A DNA stretch of 64,000 bases from Pyricularia pennisetigena (lineage: Eukaryota; Ascomycota; Sordariomycetes; Magnaporthales; Pyriculariaceae), in contig NC_043744.1 in assembly GCF_004337985.1 (NCBI RefSeq), positions 4,685,417 through 4,749,416 on the forward strand, given 5' to 3'. The position numbers and the translations under genes were made by a program. Under the pieces are notes generated by a model. It was not told where the DNA came from and ran no database searches. It worked only from the letters and a program-made list of their open reading frames with translations. Below, piece after piece: positions 46,801 to 57,204 of the stretch. Each line of letters starts with the position of its first letter. Within the stretch, counting starts at the first letter, position 1.

Positions 46801-47463
46801 TCCAGTGTCGACTCTAAGAAGAGCGGCTCGATAAAGAACTGGGCGAACCGGTCAAGTGCTCCGTAGAGCGGCGAGGGGTTTTCGGCTGAGGCCTCTCCAT
46901 CGTCGCTGGGCTTGCCCGCTACCTCAAAGTAGTAGTTGGTCGACGTGGAGCCGGTGTAGGCATTGGAGCTTCCCGAGTTGGCTGAAAGATACTGCGAGTA
47001 GGCGTTTTCAACTGGGTACTTCTTGGTGCCCATGAATAGCAACTGCGCGCGCGCATGGTACGTCAGCAATCGAAACGGTGCACCGAACAGAGAAGGGAGG
47101 AGGCCGGGTTGGACAATGACCCACATGTTCAACTGCGTGGGCCATGCCCGGCATATCGTCCTCGTCGCTAAATGCACCGACGTTGACGTCCATGGCTGCA
47201 CTGGCCTTGTCCGTGTCCGGATCGTGGACAATCAGGGCCTCTAGCTTGTTCTGGAGACGGATAACCCGATATGTCCTGTTGTCCACAGAGGGCCTCTCGA
47301 TATTATCTGTGACCCTCTCAACCGGATGCAAGGGCGCCATCCTATCCACAGGCCATGGAGCCCATTGCTCCGTGTCGCGCCGCATCGTCGTCGTAAGCGA
47401 CCTACTAGCAACTCTGGATACAACGCGGTAAGTTGCGGGGACCAAGAACCGTATGGTTTGCAT
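43843..47463 (-). CDS. STE23: insulin-degrading-enzyme type zinc metalloprotease (Ste23)
   Basis: Four exons (47463-47125, 47042-46188, 46110-44469, 44390-43843) sum to 3384 nt and encode 1127 residues. M16 proteases of this group degrade small peptides in a closed chamber; yeast Ste23 processes a-factor pheromone. The inverted zinc motif HAVEH (109-113) is followed by LLFMGTKKYP and, about 80 residues later, DRELQAVDSE with the third zinc ligand. The C-terminal half carries the inactive M16 repeats (REPTFDQLRTKEQLGYVVFSG). The zinc motif is interrupted by intron 1, directly after the second His. Residues 1-26 are rich in Arg, Ser and hydrophobics without acids, like a mitochondrial presequence, and Met27 offers a second start. 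The C-terminus has a Lys/Glu coiled-coil-like insert. Confidence 0.96.
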
Positions 47464-50400
47464 GCAGCGAAGGAGGCGCCGAACGATTTTTTGTGACTGT
47501 ATGCGAGGCTCAATGTTCTTACGAAGGTGTCGGCAAAGAACAGTATGATATAGGGCTCACGACGGCCCTGGAGACCATAAGTAAGAACCGGTGTCGGAAA
47601 GCAGACGGTTGAGTAAGGCAGGTAGGCACTATTAGGTAGATAGAGATCTGGACCGGACCGCTTGAGATCCAATGCGGCAAACGTCGGTGGGTCGATATGG
47701 CGGGGCAGGGTGGACTTGGGCAGCCTCTGAATGCGCGACGCTTGGCTTAGGTCCCCGCAGCGGGTCCGCTAAGGTACCGACCGACCTGGGTTGCTAGGTA
47801 AGTTGGTAAGGTAGAGAGGTGAGGTTGGTACCAAATACTTATCCGTAGATTACCTTACCTGGTTGCAACATGCTGGACCACTTTTACATTCTTGGTAAGG
47901 TAAGGTATGGTAGATGTACTGTACCGTTGAGGTGTGCCCCTTATCGATACACACCAATCATGGCCAGAGGTGGGGGATGCTATCTCAACGGGGCTAGAAG
48001 AGAAACAGTAGCACAACTTCCCACGAGTCGGATGTGAGAACTTGATCAGAGGCTACCCTATTCACAAGGGTACTTGCAGTCTGCACCAACCAAATGTCCA
48101 ACACATCTACTCAGCCGGAGACACCTTCATCAGAGCTTGCACATTTCTGTGGCTCCCTCAGCATCGGCCTCTTTGCCACCTTTCAGGAGCTTTACTACGC
48201 TACAGTAGCTTGAGTAGTTCGATCGAGAGGATTCTAGAGCTGGATGGTGTGACTAGTCAAGCTGCCCAGAATGATCAAACGAGGTGAGGCTGAATACAGG
48301 ATTCCTGTCAGACGAACATCTGACTACCTCTTCCGAGGCCAATGCCTGGGCCGATTGAACTACCTTAACTGAGGTAGGTAAAGTAGGTAATACCTAGTCT
48401 AGTTACCTTGCCCTGTTACCGGTAGACATCTCAATCTGAATCTGCAAGGAAGCCTTGGTGGGGGCAATATGCCCAAAGAGGTGTACCTCATGCTCAACAA
48501 CTAACCATGTAGTGTTTGGAAATCCGGGGCAATTGGATTCCTCCTGTACCGTCCGTTGGTGCATGTGCTGTTCGTGGAGGATGCGGACTAACTAGCATAT
48601 GAGCGTAAGAGCGTGAGAAAACGGAAAAAGGAAAAAAAAAACCCCCAAGAGATGTATAGCCGATTATTCTCCCTATTGGGATACGTTCACGCCAGGATGG
48701 CGAAAGTTATGGATCGAGTAGGATTGCCTGTTCGGATTTACCTGAACCACGAAAATGTTATATGTACCTACGGAAGGTAATTTGGCCTGCTCACTTATGG
48801 GTCCAAGTACCGGGGTAACCAACCAAGGAAAGTATGAAAAATATTACACCTCCTGCTGTGGGCAGCTTTCCCGTACACCTTTATCTAGACGATGCGGTCA
48901 GCACGAATGAAATCGAAAATGTCGTGCTCCCCGAATTGACTCGCACGAAAAGTAGGCTCAACCCGGGAAGGACGTGCGGAGAGATTGATGGCCACCTTAC
49001 TTAAAAATCAGCGCTTAGTTTATATAACGCCACGTCCATCATCTCCCAGATAGGATATTTCCCGGTTATCCATGTAAGTAGGTAGCCGCTGTGATCCCGG
49101 CGATCCATCCATCTTTCGAAAACCCCATCTCGCCATGCACATGCCGATGGATACGTGTGGTATGGTACCTAGGTACGCTGGCTGCCAATGTACCGGTACC
49201 TCGAACGTATCGTAGGAAAGTTAGGTACGGGCGGCACTTACCATTGACGTCCTGCTGCTTTTCTCCCAGTCCAGGCAAATATGATGGAAGACTCGAAGCT
49301 GGACCTGGAATAAGCACATGTCCGGCCCCGCTAAGTCGGCCTTTTCAGGCGACCCTTTTCCAGACATAAGCAGCGGGGTTATCACCCCCGTGTCATTGTT
49401 TCATCTCTAGCAGATGTTAAGATAAGTTACGATCTTGATGAAAGCAATGGATCCAATGCCAGGAGTGCACATGATATTGGCGGGATGCGACCCACGCATT
49501 GAAATTACTAGTCCAGTTTATTGTAGGAACATACATAAGGTCGGTTCTTTCAAATGGAACGAGCCAATGGGTCGGCCTTGTCTTTATGGATGACAACACT
49601 TTGACACAAATGTTACATTCAAGCTGCGTTGGATCAGATATCGGTCAGTCGCGCCATGGAATGGTACACCTGTAGGCAGGTAGGTACCTAAATTAAACTG
49701 CATGCAACCTTAATAGCTGGGGTTGTTCGTTAATGGTCGAAACATCTGCCTATGTCGCCATAATGCACAATGGCTTGGGAACGTCACAGTGGTAACGACG
49801 TGACCGCTGATAAGGCGACTATTGCCGAGGTATTCTGATCCAGCCCCTGACAGTTACAAAACGGTCTGAATCGACTTGCATTACAACATATATCGTATTG
49901 GTATCCTACTAATGTTCACTAGGTCTGCGTCTATTTCATTTGCCCTTGATGTGGTTTCTCTTGCCTGTATTATTTTTGAACTGCGACGGCCCACTTGCGC
50001 CGTCAATCTCAACAAACCTCAACTAACGTGACTGAGATTTGGCCCTTGGAGTTGTAGCCCCAGCAACTCGTCCGTGCAGGAGCGTAGTACCGTAAGTACA
50101 GGAGGTCTCCCTGAACTCGTGTTCTTCTCTTTACCCAAAATAATGTTAAACTGCTTATTCACGGCAGAGTGCCGCCGGCATCCAGAAGCAAGTTGTTGAA
50201 ACGAATCAAGATCATCATATCATTTCATTTATCCCCATTATCGCTGGACGGACGCCAGGGGCAGCTGCATGATAGATAATGTACTAGAAGCGGAGTGAAA
50301 CTACTCTCGTCTAGTCCTAAAGTCGCTTGGCTGCTGTCAGTATCAGGATTGCCACCGCTGAAATGTGCAAGTGGCCTGGTTAGATGATGCGCAATGAAGC

Positions 50401-50565
50401 AAGGATATGCGGGTTCTCTCGAAATGAGCAAATGCGGTGCAAAATGGGACCAGGGTCTAGCCGAATGTAGTGGGGACTATGTACTCGTGCAGAAACTGAC
50501 GAGACCCCACTGGTACTTTGGGTACGAAGCAGTGTGAAGTGCCGAGAAGCAAAATACTCGGCATC
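47464..50565. other. 3.1-kb intergenic region
   Basis: This stretch lies between the STE23 start and the MPP6 3' end. No exon with homology is seen. It carries many GGTA, TACC and GGTACC-type motifs (47765-47930, 48365-48420, 49165-49225, 49675-49690) that form short palindromes and simple repeats. STE23 promoter elements are likely at the left end. Confidence 0.5.
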
Positions 50566-51442
50566 TCAACGTCCACCCTTGCCTGATGACCTTCGCTTAG
50601 ACGACGGACTGGGAGCGGGAGGGTTAGCTGATGAGATGGACAAGGGCATGTTCAGCTTCACGTTCTTTTTCCTGCGCTTCGCAGAGAACTCCAGAGCTTT
50701 CGTCCTCTCAGAATTCCTCCTTGCTGAGGTTTCTGATCTGCCGCGTTTGCGTTTGCTGTCTTGACTGGTGGACTGCCGTCCGCGTGTGTCACTACCGCCG
50801 GCGGCGTACGGTATGGATAGTGCGGATGAATCGTCGGATTCGGAGTCCTCAGAGTCCTTGCTCCCAGAGTCCGATTCCATGTCGACATCGCGTTCTGATT
50901 CCATCTTCGTATCCTATATTCAACCGCGTTAGTCTCGGTGGCCAATGTCCAACAATCACCCAGTTTTAGAAACATACTTGTGTCAATTTTTTCGTTCTCA
51001 TGTTGAAGCGCCGTATCTGTGCTCCCCCGGGCGATGGGTCGGCATATACTTCATCTTCTCCTTGGTCCGCCGTATCAATCTGGGCAAATCCGACCTGAAC
51101 CACTCTTAACGGAACCTGTGCCTTCTTAGCCGCCGATGCAGGAGACGCGGCTGGAAATTCGAGGACCCAGTGAGTATCGCCCGACTCGGCAGCCTGTTTT
51201 GCGATAGCCGCCTGCCTTTTCCTCTCCTCTTCTGCAATCGCCGCCTGAACAGCCTTTTCGTCGAGCTTTGCTCCGCCAGCAGGCTGTCCGTGGTTGAGAG
51301 CCGGAGACAGTGGCCCGTCGGACTTGCGTCGCTTGCTTGCGCGTGATGCGTCTTCAGCGCGTGAGGTTGTGGGCGATAATGCTGTGGAGGAGTTTGCTAT
51401 GCCCCTCTGCATAAACTTCATTGAGAGCAAACGCGACGACAT
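50566..51442 (-). CDS. MPP6: M-phase phosphoprotein 6 family, nuclear exosome cofactor
   Basis: Two exons (51442-50978, 50913-50566) give 270 residues. Mpp6 links the nuclear exosome to the helicase Mtr4 and assists rRNA and cryptic-transcript processing. The N-terminus MSSRLLSMKFMQRG is the family signature, and the start codon is placed there although the frame is open further upstream. A second conserved portion, near WVLEFP, lies in the middle of the protein. The C-terminal half, in exon 2, is Asp/Ser-rich and then Lys/Arg-rich (KRKRGR, KRRKKNVKLN), with the look of nuclear localisation signals. Yeast Mpp6 is shorter (about 186 residues). Confidence 0.85.
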
Positions 51443-51906
51443 CTTGAAGGCTCCCCTACAGGGTCGGAATCCAATTTCTGTAGATGAGATTGGATGCCAG
51501 ATACTTTCAAATGATAGGTATGAGACTGGGTTCTCCAGATTAAGAAGATTCCGGTAGATTGTCTGAGCAGCGAGACGATTGCGCTGTGGGGATAAAGTGT
51601 CATGAAGGTCTTGCACACAAATGTATGTTGGGAATAGAGGGATGAACCTTTGAAGCTTTATAATATTTTTTCTTCTTTTCTTTGGGGCTCTGACGTGTGG
51701 CTGGCAGCCTCTGGTTAAATTTTATCCAATTAGATTCTATGTAACTCGGATTATAGTGGAGAAGAACCTGTTGTGGGTCTGTTCTGTCCGCGGCCGCGAT
51801 TGGCATTGACTGAGCTCACCTCACGACAAACATTCGAGCTGCATGCACAAGGTTTGCCCATTCCGGAGGCTGCAACTCTCAATCGGCACGAACTACGAAC
51901 TCCACA
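51443..51906. promoter_or_regulatory. bidirectional promoter MPP6 / NDUFS6
   Basis: The start codons of these divergent genes are 464 nt apart, so both promoters lie here. The stretch contains a T-rich segment near 51660-51680 and CCAAT-like ATTGG near 51730 and 51800. No consensus TATA box is clear. Confidence 0.6.
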
Positions 51907-52629
51907 ATGATTTCCGGAACCAGACTGCGAACTGCACAGAAGCTGGCGAGCCAGCTTCGGGTGTCTTCCCGGGCTTTTACCGTATCCGCTCGTCAATTGG
52001 ATTCGGGCGCGGCGACGGCTGTGTCGGCGTCCAAGACGGAGACAGCCCCGAAGACTACAGACCCCTCCTCGCAGCCTCTCGAGGTTCTTCAGGCCCCGAA
52101 CCGCACCGACATTTGGGCTCGTAGCCAGAGGCCGCGCTCCGAGGCGATGACTGGTCCCCGATTCGAGCAGACCGATTTCACTAAGCAGGTCGGTAGCCAA
52201 CATCCCGACATCGACGCCGTACCTCGAGGACGAGGGAATGCTTAATCTGCAGGATGAGGTCGTATGTTAAATAGCAAGAGCTTGGTGGCTGATCAATTTC
52301 TTTCATTGCTAGCCTCAACCATACTCCGCCATGGAATTGGTTCACAAGGAGCCTGTTAGGTGGACACACGAGCGCGTGGTAGCTTGTGATGGCGGCGGTG
52401 GTCCCGCTGGCCACCCGAGGGTATTCATCAACGTCGACAAGCCTGAGATCACCCCTTGCGGCTACTGTGGACTTCCCTTTGTCAGTATCCCATGCGATCG
52501 GCCTCGACGTTTAGGCCAAGTTCTCGTCCATTCAAGCTAACATTCAATGCTCTGGATAAACTATAGGCGAATGAGCATCACCGGAAGCACCTGGAATCTC
52601 TCCCGAAAACCTCGTATCCCCTTGCATAG
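51907..52629 (+). CDS. NDUFS6: NADH:ubiquinone oxidoreductase zinc-binding subunit (NDUFS6)
   Basis: Three exons (51907-52188, 52313-52480, 52567-52629) sum to 513 nt and give 170 residues. NDUFS6 is a small zinc-binding subunit at the matrix arm of respiratory complex I. Residues 1-35 form a typical mitochondrial presequence (MISGTRLRTAQKLASQLRVS). The conserved core is in exon 2, with GHPRVFINVDKPEITPCGYCGLPF holding the ligand pattern H...C-x2-C. The last exon adds the usual C-terminal ANEHHRKH. The middle part is Ser/Thr/Ala-rich and of low conservation. The first intron has an unusual GTCGGT donor; the phase and the CAG before it support it. It is divergent from MPP6. Confidence 0.93.
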
Positions 52630-53849
52630 AGCAGTGACGAGTTCCTAGGTTTTTTATGCGGTTGTATGCTGTACATAGAAGTCGAGCACCAATTAGAACT
52701 GATGTGTTTCAGAACGGCTTTGCCCTTGATTGCATTGCGTGATGAGCCTCGGTATGGCTCTTTTATGTCGATAAAGCCCGTTTACCACTGGTCTTCGCTG
52801 CCTTGGAATTTCCTCGATTTTCTACAATCATTTCTGGGGTTACGTTAGAAGGTAACATGTGTGCCACTGCGCAACTTTTTTCCTATTAAGACCAGGAATT
52901 CGTTTTTCCTGTGAAACGCTCTAACTATTTCATTGCCTGTTGTGTAATAGCCGATCTCTACAGTCCAGGCTATCAGCTCTGAGAACGGACATGATCATTC
53001 TTGAGACCGGCACTACCTAGTTCAGTGGGATAACGGGGCCTGCTGCACACCGAGGTGCCTGTGGACAATCCGTGGTTCAACTTGGTTAGGTTTTGAGCTC
53101 TAGCGCTGCGAATATAGTCTTTGTTTTGTTAATGAAGCTTTCCAATGCCGAAGTTTACCTCACGCCTGTCAATCCCCATTCGGCCTGAGACTGGCGGCTG
53201 GGGGTATTGCTACAGGGAATGAATACATCTACACGATACAGTCATTAGTTCTCATTGAAGCCGTTTGGATTGGACGACCATCAAAGTATTCGATATCAAT
53301 TATCTCTGATTAAATGTGATATACGTCCCGCAGCTACCACGGTGGTACGGCCCACGCCAACTTTCACCACAAATGTCGGGTTTGTTCGAACACAGCTACG
53401 CGAGTACTGGGGATAGAAGGGTTGTATACTTAGGGTTATATCTTTGCAAGCAACCACATGTTTACTTTTTTGTATTGCATCTAACACAGTTGCCTACATA
53501 AATATCCGGTCGTGCCTAGCTTTCTCTCTTGTGTGGCATAATGAAGTCTCTTTATATCACGGCAAATTCTTCCCTTCACACGTACCGATGGGTCAGCAGA
53601 CGCTGACTTTCCCTAAGAGTTCTGAATCCGACCAAAGTACAGTACCTTGGAGCTGATTATAGGTCACTGTCCTGGATAACACAATTAATAACAAATGCAA
53701 AACTCGTGCTATTATACGCATCAACATGCCTACACAGTGGATAGTCTTCAAAGAGGCTTAGACGACATTCTTAGAACCTTCTAAACGCAGTTTTAAGTCC
53801 TCCACATCGCCAGACTCATTCTATCTCCGCCCGGCGTTGCTACGAGCAC

Positions 53850-53868
53850 ATAAAAAAAAAAAAAAAAA
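53850..53868 (+). repeat. poly(A) run
   Basis: This is an uninterrupted A run of about 18 nt in the AT-richer stretch. Confidence 0.8.
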
Positions 53869-54368
53869 CGGCTTGGAGTACATGGCAGGTATATCAGTGG
53901 TTGGTTGAGACCAAATTATTAACACCGAATTCTCTATCACCTCTCTCAGACCATGCAAATGGCGAGCTATCTGTACTATCTGTACATGGGCGATACTGGC
54001 TGAAGAGTGACACCTGCATAATATCATACTAGCATACATTTAGAGATAAGTGGCAAGTTTGTCCCCAGATTCTTCGTAACGATATTTATATATGGCTGTG
54101 GTTGATGTCACAATAACATTCCGTGATCTCGAAAGTTTGCTTCTGCAAATGAAATTTTCCATATGTTTGGTGGGCCTGTAATGCCTATGTTAGATAAGTT
54201 TAATATGCCTCTTAACATTATATCTAGACCTAGAAATAGTACTAGCGCGTCTATATTAAGAACATCCAAGAAAAGGGTAAGACCCCTCTTTTCTCAATGG
54301 GTCTTTGAAGGCTTCCCTTTGTCACTTTGTCAACATACGCTGTTAATCATGGTGCTGCTGCGAAAGAG

Positions 54369-54686
54369 ATGCCGCTTTGTTTCAAACAAGAATGGGCGGA
54401 TATACAATATACTTTTTTCAGACAGTTGTACTCGGCCATAACATATTCGCGGCACGGATTAGTCGCCATGAATGAGGAACCTGAATGCCGATTCAAGAAC
54501 TGTACGGAAGGATGCCGTTTGTCACGTAATCTATGTCCGAATAAAGTTTTGACGTGGCGATGCGGCCCCGAACACGGTCTTGCCACAGCTCCAGAACTAA
54601 CACATATAACAGATCTACCATTCTGTGATCGGCTGCTGTCTAACGCCATTGTTCTTCTATTCTTCAATATTCCGAACCTTAATTGA
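54369..54686 (+). CDS. possible Cys-rich small protein or exon
   Basis: An ATG at 54369 opens 105 codons ending in TAA or TGA near 54686. The product has about eight cysteines, including CRFKNCTEGCRLSRNLC, and no recognised domain or signal peptide. Just upstream (54163-54280) lies another frame with A/T-ending codons unlike neighbouring genes, which ends at a GTAAGA donor-like site. A spliced gene is conceivable, but no intron of suitable length joins the frames. It may equally be a decayed gene or chance. Confidence 0.2.
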   Translation: MPLCFKQEWADIQYTFFRQLYSAITYSRHGLVAMNEEPECRFKNCTEGCRLSRNLCPNKVLTWRCGPEHGLATAPELTHITDLPFCDRLLSNAIVLLFFNIPNLN

Positions 54687-56477
54687 CCTATCCATGGGGT
54701 TTCTTCCCGTGGAATGCCAGTCATGTGTGCCTTGATGTTTGTAGCTTCGGTAGCTGGGTGAGTCGATAAGGTTGTTGTGTAAATTAAGCCTTTGTATGAC
54801 TCTCGGTACCTTACTCTCCTAAATGGTCATTTGAGTGCGACCTAGCATAGTAAACAATGTGAAATGACTGCGAGTCGATGAACAGTAGGTACGTGTAGTT
54901 TTGGTAACCTCCGAAGTACTTCTATACTTGGGCTACCATGCATCCAAGATGAACATAAGTTGTATTTGTGGGAGCATCCAGACAATTTGCATTATTTGTC
55001 TTGGAAGCCGGTGGACTCTCAAGTTTGGCCGACTCTGGCTAGCTCGAACTCCGCCTATAGGGCGCAAAGCTAAACAACCCGGCAGGTCGAAATTTGCCTC
55101 GATCAAATGGCATTGCGAACATCTCAACCCCAGGTGCTGCTGTGCACATGATGTTGTCTGTTTGCATTGGTTGAGGGCTGTATACCTAGATACATATGTA
55201 CCTATGCCAGAAAATACCCGGATATTAGTGGACGCACGAAAGGACAGCGACAAGTTGTAGAGGATTGCCTAATCCAAGTACTTCGCAACTTTTTTCGTAC
55301 AAGTAAAAATACCTCGGACCCAGGCATGGAGCGAAATATTGAAAATTGGGATGCTGCCTAGAATTGACACGATGAGGGAGGGGCAGGACAAGGGGCCTGG
55401 GTGTACGATGGTACGCTAGTCTAGTGGTAGTCGCAGGGGCCTTTCTTGTCTAAACAGGGGGTAGGTAAGGCTTCGCCAGGAATGACAGGCACCTTGGCGC
55501 CTTTGGCGGTACTGAGACCCGAAAGAAAGTGACGTATTTTTTTACTCGGTGCATTTAATTCTGAACTCCATAAATCCATAGTGTGCCCGTATGGAGATAA
55601 GCACCCTGCAGGTAAGATTACTAGGCAGCACCAATTCAGAGCGTCTTATAATTACAACAGCAATGCGAAATATCTCATATCTCTCGTTGTGATAAGTCCT
55701 GCAGCTAAGGGTACCTTGAGCAGGTATGACATTTATGCTCGGTTTTTACTTTTGCTTTGACCCCATTCTTTGCTTCAGATTTCGACGTCGCAGTACCGTA
55801 CATTGTCCTGAAGCGTCTACAGTACATGGGGTTTCTAATCATAGAAGCGGCATTGGAAGCCGATCATATACCCCACACTATGCTAATGGCTTCCTAGGGA
55901 CCTGGGAGAAGCCGGGTTGCTTTAAGGAGCTGGGCTCCGTGCTGGGCTCAACCCAGCTTGCCACTAACTACGACTATGTGTATGTGTCCAGGTTATTAAC
56001 TCCGAACACTTTCTGCAAAGCAATAAGAAGAAGAAAAGGAACCTCCCGCCCACGCGCGCGCCAAAAAAGCAATGCATCAATGCTCAAGCTTTTTGGTTGC
56101 TACCTTGCATGGCTTTACGGTTACAAGGTTGAACTGCATTTTTCATAAGTACAAAATCTCAGCCGGCACCCATGGCAGCACCGCAGTAGATCGCATTCTC
56201 GTCACCCATGTTGTTCTGAGGCTGAGCCGATCTAATTGGTGCGCAGCTTTCGTGCGCAAACTGGAGACTGGGCAGCAAAGGGAAGTGACCAGATATGGTA
56301 TGCTACAGCACTAAATTTTCCGAAAGGAAGAGTGTACATATTTACTGTATGGTGGCACCCAAACCAAGACAAATAAACGGTCCCTCTCCATTGTTTTGCC
56401 AAAGACTTTGGCTTTCTTTGAAACTTGACACGAACGTAGCGGAGCCCAGCCCAAGCGTTATGGGCTGTTTGTCGCCC

Positions 56478-56533
56478 NNNNNNNNNNNNNNNNNNNNNNN
56501 NNNNNNNNNNNNNNNNNNNNNNNNNNNNNNNNN
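56478..56533. other. assembly gap (56 N)
   Basis: A run of 56 unknown bases; frames across it are not interpretable. Confidence 0.99.
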
Positions 56534-57204
56534 CAAAACTGAAGGAGTGCTTGAATCGCCAACGCCCCTACGAGTGCTCAGCCGGGCAGAATCCCCTCAA
56601 AACTGTTTGGACCTCCTCCCATCTGAGGTGAGGCTGTGCGTCCCGCCTGCTCCCCTCATTGGCAATCCGTTATTATTCTCTGGGCTGCAACCAAGCCGGG
56701 GACAAGCGCCCATAGAAACCTAGTAATTAATTAAAAGGGAGATCAATTGGGCAATAGAGTTGCAAGTAAGCCAAGGCACCGGCTGGTCGCTGATGAACCT
56801 TTCTTTTCCTTCCCCTTGTCAAATCAGCAAGAAAGCAGAAGGACCCTCCCTGCAAGAGAGCGGCTGCGTTATAATCAAAGCAACCAGGGTTTTGTGGGAA
56901 ATTCACCACTGCGAAAACGAAGCGGCGGTCCGACGCTTTGCGAGTTCCTCGTACATTTGAGGTGATTTTAATTAGGTCGCAGCGGAGGAGCAGCTCTTTT
57001 TGTGGTGCTGCTTACACTATAGACAGCGCAGCGCAGCGCAGCAACCCACCCAGAGCCCCCCAGTGAGATCTCGGCACACCCACCGCATTTTGCAGTACAT
57101 GTAGGTGCAGATTACGGGCAAAGGACAGGTTTAAGGGAAGCACCGGCGCAAGGAAGCCGAAGACATCGGACCCCGATACAAAACTTGTCCTTTTACTCCA
57201 AGCT

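Larger units (their letters stand above)
52630..57204. other. 4.6-kb AT-richer region without a firm gene
   Basis: This stretch is more AT-rich than its flanks, especially at 53100-54700, and shows no exon with recognisable homology. One Cys-rich frame at 54369-54686 is listed separately at low confidence. A gap of 56 N is at 56478-56533. The last few hundred bases hold the promoter of the gene starting at 57205. Confidence 0.45.
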
